64,000 nucleotides of DNA, taken from the NCBI GenBank assembly GCA_946408995.1, contig CAMJUL010000002.1:42211-106210 (forward strand), read 5' to 3'. Under the pieces are notes generated by a model. It ran no database searches, was not told where the DNA came from, and saw only the letters and a list, made by a program, of their open reading frames with translations. This stretch comes from an uncultured Clostridia bacterium (GTDB taxonomy: Bacteria; Bacillota; Clostridia; Christensenellales; Aristaeellaceae). The position numbers and the translations under genes were made by a program. Of the stretch, positions 29,941 through 40,300 are shown piece after piece. Every line of letters begins with the position of its first letter. Position 1 is the stretch's first letter.

Positions 29941-30900
29941 TTATCCGAACCGCGCAGGAAGACGGTCCAGGGTGACCGCGTACGGGTGCAGGTACATTTT
30001 GCGCAGGGCGTCAAAACGGTTCTGCTCCTCCGTCAGGACAAACCGGCCGCTCCAGGTCATGAACCACAGCCAGGGAACCTGCTCCCGCTCCAGGGCCGCC
30101 GGATCCGGAAGGATGCCCGTCTCGGCGATGGCCAGGCCCTTATCCGCCGTGAGGGTCCTCAGGGAGTCGTATTTGTCCCGGAACGCGCCATGGGCATGGG
30201 GCGGCGGGTACTGGTCCCGCGACAGGATGTCGCAAAAGTCGTCCCCCACGTATCCCTCCGGAAGCGGGCTGTTCCACACCCAGATCAGGTTGTTGAGATG
30301 ATGGACCGACGTATAGCGCCTGAACATAAAGCGGTACAAAGCCCTTGCGGTTTCCGGGCCCCTGCGCCCCCACCAGAACCAGTCCCCCTCCGCCTCGTGG
30401 AAGGGCCTCCACAGCACCGGGATGTGCGCGTCACAGAAAGGGCGGAGTCTTTCCGCCATGCGGTCCATATCCTCCACAAAGGCCCGGTGCTCCTCCGTTC
30501 CTTCCCGCAGGGCAAGGTCCGGGTCAAAATCCGTGTTCCGGGCGTAGAAGGATTTGTCCCATCCGCCCACAGGGGAAAACCAATGCCAGGTAAAGGTGAC
30601 GATGCCGCCTCTCCTGCCCCATTCCATGGCCAGGGGAAGGGTTTCCCGGTTGCGCTCCACCTCCTCAAGACACGCTTCCGACGCCCCCTCCCTGCGGATG
30701 TTCCCCGAGCAGGAAAGCAGCTCGAAGCCGCACAGGGCCGGAAGCCTGCCGGTTTCCCGCTCGATCACCCGCAATTCCTCCTGCTCCCTGGTCTGGGTGT
30801 GCTGCCCCGTCAGGATGCCCTTTCCCTCCAGCGCGGCCAGGTAGGCCATCAGCCCCCTGGCCTCCCGCTGCAGTTCCGGGTTTACAGGCTGCGCTTTCAT
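29941..30900 (-). CDS. glycoside hydrolase family 26 (beta-mannanase-like)
   Basis: A 319-residue (beta/alpha)8 hydrolase. GH26 signatures are visible: GKGILTGQHTQ near the start, FTWHWFSP, the acid/base Glu in WRPFHEAEGDWFWWG, and the nucleophile Glu in LAIAETG. The family mostly cleaves beta-mannans. There is no signal peptide, so it probably acts on oligosaccharides brought into the cell. The start ATG at 30900 has AAAGGG upstream; longer in-frame readings run into the neighbouring gene in the wrong frame. Confidence 0.88.
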   Translation of the reverse strand: MKAQPVNPELQREARGLMAYLAALEGKGILTGQHTQTREQEELRVIERETGRLPALCGFELLSCSGNIRREGASEACLEEVERNRETLPLAMEWGRRGGIVTFTWHWFSPVGGWDKSFYARNTDFDPDLALREGTEEHRAFVEDMDRMAERLRPFCDAHIPVLWRPFHEAEGDWFWWGRRGPETARALYRFMFRRYTSVHHLNNLIWVWNSPLPEGYVGDDFCDILSRDQYPPPHAHGAFRDKYDSLRTLTADKGLAIAETGILPDPAALEREQVPWLWFMTWSGRFVLTEEQNRFDALRKMYLHPYAVTLDRLPARFG

Positions 30901-31033
30901 CCTTGATCCCTTTCTTTCTCCGTTCCGCCTTTTCGCCGCGGTCTTCTGTTCCCGCGCTGCGCTTCTCTGTTTTCGCTTCGTTCCCTGCAGGCCGTCCGCG
31001 GGCTGGACGCCCCACGGCCCCGATGCTCTTTTC

Positions 31034-31663
31034 TTACAGGTTCCCCCGGTACTCGACCCACCGGAGCCCTCCGATGGGTTCGTCCGCGCAGACGCTGAAC
31101 CGGTATCCCTCCCGGCCGCCTTCGCAGGCATGCCATTTCCTGCCAAGCAGACGGACCGGCCGGCCCATAGCGAAGGAAAGCACCTCGATTTCCCGGGGCA
31201 CCAGCGCCATGCCAAGCCCCGTAGCCTTCATCAGGCTCTCCTTCCAGGTCCACAGCCGGAAAAACCGCTCCACCGGGTCCCGTGCCATCCACGCGAGCTC
31301 CCCGGGGGTCAATACCGCCCCTGCCGCGTCCAGATGCGCCTCACAGACGGCTTCAATGTCCGCCCCGATGGTGCGCTGTGTCCCTGCAGCCAGGATGCAC
31401 CAGATGCCGCTGTGGGAGATGCTGAAGGGCGGATAGCCCGGCGCGTACGGCTTCCCGTTTTCCCCAATGAGAATCTCCTCCTCCCGGCGGATCCCGACCG
31501 CCCGCATCATCAGGTACCCGGCGCCAAGGCACAGCAGCCGGTCCCGCTCCTGTCTGAACCGCCTGGCTTTCTCCGCCCGCGCCGGCAGGGCCGCCTCCAC
31601 CGCGCAAAGGTCCTTTGCACTCAGTTCGTCCGCGCGCACGGCGCTGACCGTAACTTCCCGCAT
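31034..31663 (-). CDS. Sfp-type 4'-phosphopantetheinyl transferase
   Basis: A 209-residue enzyme that arms carrier (T) domains with the phosphopantetheine arm of CoA. All Sfp motifs are present: GENGKPY, FSISHSG, the Mg2+-binding IGADIE, and FFRLWTWKESLMKATGLG. It is transcribed divergently from the STAS-PP2C-NRPS unit 340 bases away and most likely activates the three T domains of that synthetase. Confidence 0.93.
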   Translation of the reverse strand: MREVTVSAVRADELSAKDLCAVEAALPARAEKARRFRQERDRLLCLGAGYLMMRAVGIRREEEILIGENGKPYAPGYPPFSISHSGIWCILAAGTQRTIGADIEAVCEAHLDAAGAVLTPGELAWMARDPVERFFRLWTWKESLMKATGLGMALVPREIEVLSFAMGRPVRLLGRKWHACEGGREGYRFSVCADEPIGGLRWVEYRGNL

Positions 31664-31716
31664 TTTTCCATTTCCCTTTCCTTGTTTGCGCTCCGGCCTT
31701 TCCCGCCGGCGCTCCC

Positions 31717-31745
31717 ATCATATCACAGGGCGTCCGTTCTGGAAA
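31717..31745 (-). promoter_or_regulatory. promoter of the phosphopantetheinyl transferase gene
   Basis: Minus-strand TTTCCA (complement of 31740-31745) and TATGAT (complement of 31717-31722) with a 17-base spacer. Confidence 0.55.
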
Positions 31746-31846
31746 GAAGGCCTGCCCGCGCAGGGACCGCCCTCCCCCGCACTTTGAGGAAAAGGTGTTT
31801 CTTCTGTTTTTTTGCAGGATCCCTTTCCCTCTGCCCAACGCGGACC

Positions 31847-31875
31847 TTGTGAGCCGTCCGGATGCATGCTATAAT
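31847..31875 (+). promoter_or_regulatory. promoter of the STAS-PP2C-NRPS operon
   Basis: TTGTGA (31847-31852) and perfect TATAAT (31870-31875) are 17 bases apart. The leader to the STAS gene is about 120 bases. I see no other promoter of this quality before the NRPS gene. Confidence 0.78.
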
Positions 31876-32001
31876 AGCCGCAGATTTGTTTGCGACACCC
31901 GGGGCCGGGGAGGATCATCCCTGTCCCGCCCGGATCAGAATAAAACGCCTTGCCGCCAAAGCATCCATCAGCAGCAGGACACAGAGCAGGAGGAAGAAAA
32001 C

Positions 32002-32295
32002 ATGACCCTTGAAAAAAAACGCCAGGGAGAGACCCTTGAACTGAAGCTGAACGGCTGGCTGGATACGGAATCCTCGCCGATCCTCGCCGAGGAGATCGGC
32101 GCGCTGGACGAGGGCGTGACCTCCCTGGTCATCGACTGTTCCGCACTGGAATACATTTCCTCTGCAGGGCTGCGCCAGCTGGTCGCCGCCCACAAAAAGA
32201 TGGACGGCGCCCTGACGCTGCGCCATGTGTCCAATGAGATCATGGACATCATCAACATGACCGGCCTGTACAAAAAACTGCATATCGAAGCCTGA
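32002..32295 (+). CDS. STAS-domain anti-sigma factor antagonist
   Basis: A 97-residue single STAS domain of the SpoIIAA/RsbV type. The phosphorylatable serine lies in the signature DCSALEYISSAGLRQL. In known partner-switching systems the unphosphorylated form binds a GHKL anti-sigma kinase and frees its other partner, and a PP2C phosphatase reactivates it. The ATG at 32002 follows AGGAGG with an eight-base gap, and longer in-frame readings cover the promoter. It is first in the operon with the PP2C protein and the NRPS. Confidence 0.9.
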   Translation: MTLEKKRQGETLELKLNGWLDTESSPILAEEIGALDEGVTSLVIDCSALEYISSAGLRQLVAAHKKMDGALTLRHVSNEIMDIINMTGLYKKLHIEA

Positions 32296-32336
32296 CCGTT
32301 CCGGTTTATCCGGGCAGGATGAGGGGAGATCGATCA

Positions 32337-34301
32337 ATGAAGGAGCGCCTCAGCAGACGGATCACCGCGTATTTTCTGATCATCCTGGTGGTGACGATCC
32401 TCTTCTCGGTGACCTGGAATGATTACAGCACCCGCAGATCCATCATTGAGATGGAAAAAAGCCTGGCGGAAGGCTGCTCAAGGGCCATTACCGCGCTGCT
32501 GGAGCATTACTACAGGAGTGACTCAAACGAAGACGCGTCCTCGGAGTCCTCCTTTTTTCTCTGGAACGCGGTCCGGAATTTTTGCAGGGGCTTCAATCAG
32601 GACGCTCTCTATATTTACACCGTTGACCCCGGCTCGTCCGGCCGCCGGATGCTGCTGGCCGTTTTGAGCGAAGAAACAGACGTGATCCCGCCCGACCGGG
32701 GTGCGGAACTGTTTCCTTTGCCGGATCATCCTCTGACTGCGGAGGAGTCCGCCCTTCTCTCCGGCAGGGAGTCCCTCGTACGGATCGATTGGAGGAAGGG
32801 CTTTGCCAGGGGGGCCCTCTGGATCTCCCTGCTTCCGGTAAGCGGGGATGCAGGGCCGTTCTTTCTGGGCATGGAATACAGCCTCGGTCTGGAAGACGGC
32901 CAGATTCTCAGCGACTTTTGGGCGGACATCCTTTTGCCAAACATTGCGCTGGGGGTCGCTTTTCTCGTGATGATCCTGATGTTCCGCAAAAGGGTCGCCA
33001 TGCCGATCCGCCTGATCTCGGACCGCATGAAGCGGTTCTCCCGAAACAGCAGCAAGCTCCCGGAGCCGTTGGAGATCCACAGCAGGGACGAGATCGGGGA
33101 GATCGCCTCCTCCTTCAATGCCATGACGAAGGAGATCACTTCCTACATCGCCAATATCGAAAAGCTGACCAAGGAGCGCGTTGAGATCAATGTGCAGATG
33201 GACATCGCCCGCAGGATCCAAAACGGCCTTGTGCCGGAAAAGCGTGTTCTTAAGGACGAAGCCTTCTGCGTCAGCGCCATGACCCGCCCGGCCAAAGCGG
33301 TCGGCGGAGATTTCTATGACTGCTTCCGCCTGAAGGACGGTGCTGTCTGTATCCTGATGGGAGACGTATCCGGCAAGGGGATCACCGGCGCCCTTTTCAT
33401 GGCGGTCATCAAGACCATGATCCGGGAGAAGCTGGCCCTCGGTCTCTCCCCCGCCCAGGCCCTGAACAGCACCAACGAACAGCTGCTCCTGCAGAACCCG
33501 GAAGGCCTTTTCGCCACGGTTTTCGTGGCCATCCTGGACCAACGCACAGGGGATCTGAGGTATGCCAACGCCGGGCATACCCGCCCCGTCCTGCTGGGGA
33601 ACGGCGCCCGGTTCCTGACGCCGGATACCGGGATCGCCCTCGGGTTGTTTGACGATGCCGGGATCCTGGACGAGCACATGCTTTTATCCCCCGGGCAGGG
33701 CCTTTTTCTCTATACGGACGGCCTGCCCGATGCCCTCAACGCGCAGCGGCTCCCCTTTGGCACGGACCGCCTGCTCGCGGCGCTCAGGGAGATCCCCCGG
33801 GGGCCTGATCCGGCGGAGACGGTCCTCCAGCGGATCTGCGCCGAGGTAGACGCCTACCGGGAGGGCGTCGAGCCCTTTGACGACATGGCGCTGCTGACCC
33901 TGTTCCGTTCATCTCCCCTCTCCGGCGGGGAACTGTGTCCGCTGCCGGTTTCGCTTTCCTCCTTCCAGGCCATCAAAAAAGCCGTTTTCGCCCTGACCGG
34001 TGACACGCCCGCCGCTAAAAAGGCGTTGCTGGCCTGCGACGAGGCCCTTACAAACATCGTTCAGTATTCGGGGGCCTCCCGCCTTGCCTTCCGCTGCTCC
34101 AGGCAGGGAGACAAACTGTGCGTCGTTTTCTCTGACGACGGGATCCCCTTTGACCCCACGGCTGCCTTTTCGCAGGAAAAGCCCTTCGAGCAACTTGACA
34201 GCGGCGGCATGGGGCTGATCCTGATCCGCCAGACCGCCTCCGAGACCCGGTATGTGCGAGAGGACGGAATGAATGTGTTTACCCTGGCGTTTTCCCTGTG
34301 A
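32337..34301 (+). CDS. membrane PP2C phosphatase with HAMP and C-terminal GHKL (RsbW-like) domain
   Basis: A 654-residue two-helix sensor. Membrane helices at about 12-32 and 198-218 flank an extracytoplasmic domain. Then come a HAMP linker (MPIRLISDRMKRF), a short coiled segment, a SpoIIE/RsbU-type PP2C domain (about 300-530: GDFYDCF, MGDVSGKGITGALFMA, YANAGHTRPVLL, FDDMALLTL) and a GHKL ATPase domain (about 545-654: DEALTNIVQYSG, DDGIPFD, GGMGLILI). It thus carries both the phosphatase and the kinase-like half of a partner switch. GGGGAG lies eight bases before the ATG. Next to STAS upstream and NRPS downstream. Confidence 0.9.
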   Translation: MKERLSRRITAYFLIILVVTILFSVTWNDYSTRRSIIEMEKSLAEGCSRAITALLEHYYRSDSNEDASSESSFFLWNAVRNFCRGFNQDALYIYTVDPGSSGRRMLLAVLSEETDVIPPDRGAELFPLPDHPLTAEESALLSGRESLVRIDWRKGFARGALWISLLPVSGDAGPFFLGMEYSLGLEDGQILSDFWADILLPNIALGVAFLVMILMFRKRVAMPIRLISDRMKRFSRNSSKLPEPLEIHSRDEIGEIASSFNAMTKEITSYIANIEKLTKERVEINVQMDIARRIQNGLVPEKRVLKDEAFCVSAMTRPAKAVGGDFYDCFRLKDGAVCILMGDVSGKGITGALFMAVIKTMIREKLALGLSPAQALNSTNEQLLLQNPEGLFATVFVAILDQRTGDLRYANAGHTRPVLLGNGARFLTPDTGIALGLFDDAGILDEHMLLSPGQGLFLYTDGLPDALNAQRLPFGTDRLLAALREIPRGPDPAETVLQRICAEVDAYREGVEPFDDMALLTLFRSSPLSGGELCPLPVSLSSFQAIKKAVFALTGDTPAAKKALLACDEALTNIVQYSGASRLAFRCSRQGDKLCVVFSDDGIPFDPTAAFSQEKPFEQLDSGGMGLILIRQTASETRYVREDGMNVFTLAFSL

Positions 34302-34363
34302 TTCCTGCCGCCCGCGCGGCATTCGTAGCGCTGCCGCAAAGGCCCGCTGAGGAGGACTGTCCT

Positions 34364-37300
34364 ATGCAAAGCACGTTTTACGACCTGTTTCTTGATCAGG
34401 TTCAAAAAAACGGAAAGAAAACCGCGATCATCGACCCCGCTGCAGGCGGACGGCTGACCTTTGCCGAACTCGCCGATTATGCCAAACACGTGGCGGCCAA
34501 GATGAGGGCCGCGGGGATCGGGCAGGGGGACACCGTGGCCTTGATCCTGCCCAACGGACTGGATCAGACGGCCGCCATCCTGGCCGCGATGGCGCTTCGG
34601 GCCGCCTTTGCCCCGCTGAACGGGCTGTACCCGAAAGAACGTCTGAAATACATCTGCATGGACTGCCGGGCAAAGCTGGTGGTGACGCCGGACTTCTTCG
34701 GAGATGCGTCTTCCTTCGCGCCGCTTGATACGCAGGATCTTCCCCGGCCGGAGGATCTGGCCGTGCTGATCTATACCTCCGGCTCCACGGGAGCCCCCAA
34801 GGGCGTGATGATCGATCAAAGGGGTCTGTACTGCTGCGCCCGGCGCATGGACGAAGGCCTGACCTGGCGGGACGACGACGTCATCGGCCTCGGGGCCCCG
34901 TTCTTTTTTGTGGCGGGGCTGCAAAGCCTCCTGGTCTCGCTGTCCCTGGGGCTGAGCGCCATCCTGATCCCGCTGGCGGCGATGCGGGATCCAAGGATGC
35001 TCGCAGGAGTCCTTGCAGAGAACCAAGTCACGGTCTCCTTTATCAGTCCCAAGATCCTCCGGTATTTCACGCCGGCAGATCAAACGCTGCGCAGGGTCGT
35101 GGTCGGAAGCGAACGGCTTTCGGGCATCGCGTCCGGCAAGTTTGAGATCATCAACAGCTACGGCCTGTCCGAGAGCGTGGGCGGCATCCTCTGCTTCCCC
35201 GTGGACAAGGCCTGGGACAATACGCCGGTGGGCACTCCTGTGGGAGAGGAGAAGGTCTATCTTCTGGACGAAGCGGGGAACGAGGCGCAGGAGGGCGAGA
35301 TCTGCCTGACCGGGCATCTGGCGCTGGGCTATGTCAACCGCCCGGAGGAGACCGCGGCGGTATTCGTCCCCAATCCGTTCCGCGAAAAGGACGGCTTCGA
35401 CCGGATGCTGCGCACCGGCGACCTGGGCCAAAGGCTCCCGGACGGAAGCATTGTCTTCCTCAACCGCAAGGACTGGATGGTCAAGATCAACGGCCAGCGG
35501 GTGGAGCCCGGGGAGATCGAGGCCGAACTCCGCCGGCTGGAGGGCGTTTCCGATGCCGCGGTAAAGGACTATACCGACGCGGAAGGCCAGACCTTCCTGG
35601 CCGCCTATTACGTGTCGGCGGAGCCCATGGCTGACAGCGCCCTGCGCGCGGCCCTGGGACGCAGGCTTCCGGCGTACATGATCCCGGCCACCTTTACCCA
35701 TCTGACGTGTCTGCCCATCAACGCCAACGGCAAACTGGACCGCGCCGCCCTGCCCCGCCCCGAGGCCGGGCAGCAGGCCGCTTTCTCCTGGCCGCAGCCG
35801 GAAAACGACACGCAGCGCAAAATATTCGACTGTGCCGCCGAGGCGATGGGGCATGCCAACTTTGGCGTCTCTACCGATCTGTTTGAGGCTGGCATCACCT
35901 CCATCGGCGTGATCCGGCTGAGCATGCTGCTGGACAAGGCGTTCGATGTCCCGGTCTCCATCCAGGATCTTCAGCAATATACCACGGTGCAGAAACTGGA
36001 AAGCTTCCTGCGGACCCAAACCAAGCGGGGGTCGTATCCGCTGCAGGCGGACTACCCGCTGACCCAGACCCAGATGGGCATTCTGGTGGAAAGCGCTTTG
36101 CATCCGGATACGACGGTCTACAACATTCCCCTGCTGTTCAGGCTTTCCGAAAAGATCGACGTCCCGCGTCTGAAAACGGCGGTGGAACGGGCGATCGCGG
36201 CGCATCCCTATCTGAACGCGGTCCTCTTTTCGGACGAACAGGGCCGCTTCCGGGTACGGCGGAAGGATGATCTCCCCCCCGAGGTCACCATCGTCAAGTC
36301 CGCCCGTCTGCCCTCTCCCCTCGTCACCCCCTTTGAGGTGATGGGCGGAAAGCTTTACCGCGCCACGATTTACCTGACGGAGGAGGGCCCCTGGCTCTTC
36401 CTGGATTTCCATCACACCGTCAGCGACGGGACCAGTACGGCGGTGTTTATCCGGGATGTCAACGAAGCCTATGCCGGCCGGGAGGTGGACAAGGAAAGCT
36501 ATACGGGATATGAGATCGCCCTGGACGAGGAAAAGCTGCGCGGGACCGACCGCTATTCCGAGGCGAAAAAATGGTTTGACGGGCTGCTTGCGGACGCGGA
36601 CAAGGAGATGCTGCCCCTCGGAGACACCTGGGGAAAGCAGCCGGAAGCGGGCACGCTTCTGATTTCTTCCGGGGTGGACCTGTCCGCGATCCATTCCTTC
36701 CTGGAGACAAACGGTTTTTCGGAAAACGCGTTCTTCAACGCGGTGTTTGCCTTTGTGCTGAGCCGGTTCACCGGGAAACGGGACGCGCTCTATACCACGG
36801 TTTACAACGGCCGGAGCGATTCCCGCGCGAGCCGCAGCGTGACCATGATGGTCAAGACCTTCCCGGTCCGCTGCCCGACGGAAGCCGGGGAGCGCGTTCA
36901 CGCCCTGGTGGAAAAGATCGGCCGGCAGCTGATGACCAGCATGACCCATGATCTTTATTCCTTCGCGGAGATCGCGCGGGAGTACGGCATCGCTTCGGAA
37001 GTGCTGTTCGCCTATCAGGGGACGGAATTCCTGCACGATACCATCGGCGGGGAAAAGGCGGAGATGGTCCCCCTGCTGCAGACGGAAGCCAAATCGCCGC
37101 TGAACATCGGTCTGTTCGAGAAGGACGGGAAGCTGCTGTTCAACTGCGAGTTCCGCAAGGATCTGTTCAGCGAGGACTACGTGCGCAGGTTCGTCTCCTG
37201 CCTGGAGCAGGCCGCTGTGGAATTTACCCGCAGGGAGTTTTTGCGTCAGGTCTGCCTGACGGACGAAAAGACCCTGAAGGAGATGGACGCCTTCAACCAT

Positions 37301-40300
37301 ACCGAGCGGCCCTATCCGGTTACGGACATCGTGACCCTGTTCCGGGCGGCCGCCGACAAATACCCCGACAGGCCCGCCGTGGTCTTCAAGGAAGAGCAGC
37401 TCACCTACCGGCAGACAGACGAGATCTCGGACCGCATCGCCGGATTCCTCAAGGGCAAGGGCATCGGCAAAGGGGACATCGTCCCGATCCTGATCCCGCG
37501 CTGCAGCGAAATGGTGACCGCAACGCTTGGCGTCCTCAAAGCCGGCGCCGCCTATGAGCCGCTGGATCCCTCCTATCCGCCGGAACGGCTGGCCTTTATG
37601 ATGAAGGACGCCGGCTGCCGCTTCCTGATCGCGGACGAGGCCCTGGCAGGCCGGGTGCCGGATTATCATGGAAACGTCCTTCTGACAAAGGACATCCCCG
37701 CGCTTCCTGCCTGCGGCAGGGACAGCGCCCATCCCGGGGTGGAGGACCTGTTCGTCCTGCTCTACACCTCCGGCTCCACCGGCGTACCCAAGGGCGTCAT
37801 GATGCATCACGCCAACCTGGCCAACCTGTGCGGGTGGTATCGGGAATGCTACCGGCTGGACGAGCAATGCCGGGTGGCAGCCTATGCCAGCTACGGCTTT
37901 GACGCCAACATGTTTGACCTATACCCCGCCCTGACGACCGGCGCCTGCGTGTGCATCGTGGAGGAAGAGATCCGCCTGGACCTTCTGGCGCTGGAGGCCT
38001 GGTACCGGCGCCGGGAGATCACCCACGGCATCATAACGACCCAGGTCGGCCGGCAATTCTATACCATGGCTTCCGTTCCCTCCATGCGTTACCTGGTTGT
38101 AGGCGGCGAAAAGCTGGTGCCCGTAACTCCCAGGGAGGGCGGCACCCTGCTGATCAACGCCTATGGGCCCAGCGAATGTACGGTGGCTTCCACCATGGGG
38201 CCCGTTGAAAAAAGCTGCGAGCGTGTTCCCATCGGCAAGGCCGTGCCCAATTTCAAATGCTACGTGGTGGATGAGCACCTGAACCGCCTTCCGCCGCTGG
38301 TGCCCGGCGAGCTGCTCGTGGCCGGCCGGGGCGTCGGGATCGGCTATTTGAACCGGCCGGACCTGACGGAAAAAGTCTTTATTCCCAACCCGTTCTGCGC
38401 GGAGCCGGAATATGCCCGGGCGTACCGCACGGGAGACGTGGTCCGGCTCCTGCCGGACGGCAATTACGATTTCATCGGCCGCAACGACGGGCAGGTCAAG
38501 GTACGCGGCTTCCGCATCGAGCTTACGGAAGTGGAAAGCGTCATCCGGGAATTTCCCGGCATCACCGACGCCACAGTGCAGGCCTTCGAGCATGAGGGCA
38601 GCGGAGAAAAATACATCGCCGCCTATGTGGTGAGTGCCGCCCCTGTGGATGAAGCCGCCCTGAAGCGCTTCATCCGCGCCCGCAAGCCCCCGTATATGGT
38701 GCCGTCGGTCCTGATGCAGATCGACGCGATCCCCCTCAACCAGAACCAGAAGGTCAACAAAAAAGCCCTGCCGAAGCCGGTCTGGCAGCCGGAGGAGATC
38801 GTTCCGCCCAGGAACGAGACCCAGCAGAAAATCTTTGACTGCGTCGCCGAGGTGGTCGGACATACCCAGTTTGGCGTCACGACGGATATTTTTGAAGCCG
38901 GGCTCAGCTCCATCGGTGCCATCCGGCTGAATGTGCTTTTGTCCAAGGCCCTGGGCATCCCGGTATCCATTCAGGATCTGCGGAGCCATCCCACGGTGGA
39001 GGCGCTGGAAACGCTCCTTTCCAGCAAGGCAGGCGAGGAGACCTACGCCCTGCAGGCGGACTATCCGCTGACCCAGACCCAGATGGGCGTCCTGGTGGAG
39101 TGCGTCTCCCATCCGGAGTCCACCCTCTACAATATCCCTGCGCTGTTCCGTCTCTCCGAAAAGATCGACCTGGAGCGCCTGAAGACGGCGGTAGAGCAGA
39201 CCATTGCCGCCCATCCCTACCTGAACATGACTGTCTTTACCGACGCGCAGGGCAACTTCCGGGCCCGGAGGCAGGATGACACGCCGCCGGAGGTGGAGAT
39301 CGTGGAGGCGGAGCGCCTGCCCGACCCCCTGACGGCCCCCTTTGAACTGATCGGCGGGAAACTCTACCGCGCCAGGATCTACCGCACGCCGGAGGCCCAC
39401 TGGCTGTTCCTGGAGATGCACCATCTCCTGAGCGACGGCAGCAGCGTGGCCGTGCTCCTGAACGACATCGACGAGGCTTACGCCGGCAGGCCTTTGGCCA
39501 AGGAAACCTTTACCGGCTTTGAATTGGGCCTGGAGGAGGAAAAGCTGCGCAAGTCGGACCGCCACGGCGAGGCAAAGGCCTGGTTTGATCAGCTGCTCTC
39601 GGAAGCGGACAGAGAAATGCTTCCCCCGGGGGATGTCTGGGGCGAAAGCGCTTCCTCCGGCTCCTTTATCGAGCCTTCGGGCATGGATTCCAAAGCCATC
39701 GGGACCTTCCTCAGCACCTACGGCCTGTCCGCGAACGCGTTCTTCAACGCGGTGTTTGCCTTTGTGCTGAGCCGGTTTGCCGGAAAACAGACGGCGCTTT
39801 ACACCACCATCTACAGCGGGCGGAACGATTCCCGCACCAGCCGCACGGTGGCCATGATGGTCAAGACCTTCCCTGTCTTCTGCGGCCTGGATCCAAATGA
39901 AAGCATCCCGGCCTTTGTGGAGTCCGTCGGCAAGCAGCTGATGACCAGCATGGCCAACGATCTTTACTCCTTCGCCGAGATCGCCCAGGCCCACGGGATC
40001 GCCTCGGACGTTATGTTCGTGTATCAGGGAAAGGATTTCCTGTTTGACTCGATCGGCGGCGAAAAGGCGGAGATGGTCCAGATCACCATGGCGGATGCCA
40101 AGGCGCCGCTGCATGTGGAGATCTTCGAGAAGGACGGACAGCTGGTGTTCAGCTGCGAATTCCGCAAGGATCGCTTCAGCGAGGACTACGTCCGCAGACT
40201 GATCGCGTGCATCGATCAGGCGGCGATGGCCTTCACGCAGGGCCGCCTGATGCGGGACGTCTGCCTGACGGACGAAAAGACCCTTGCCGAGATGGATGCC

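Noticed and set aside
31915..32337. Minus-strand frame opposite the STAS gene
   Set aside because: It covers the operon promoter and lacks any recognisable motif, whereas the STAS signature on the plus strand is complete.
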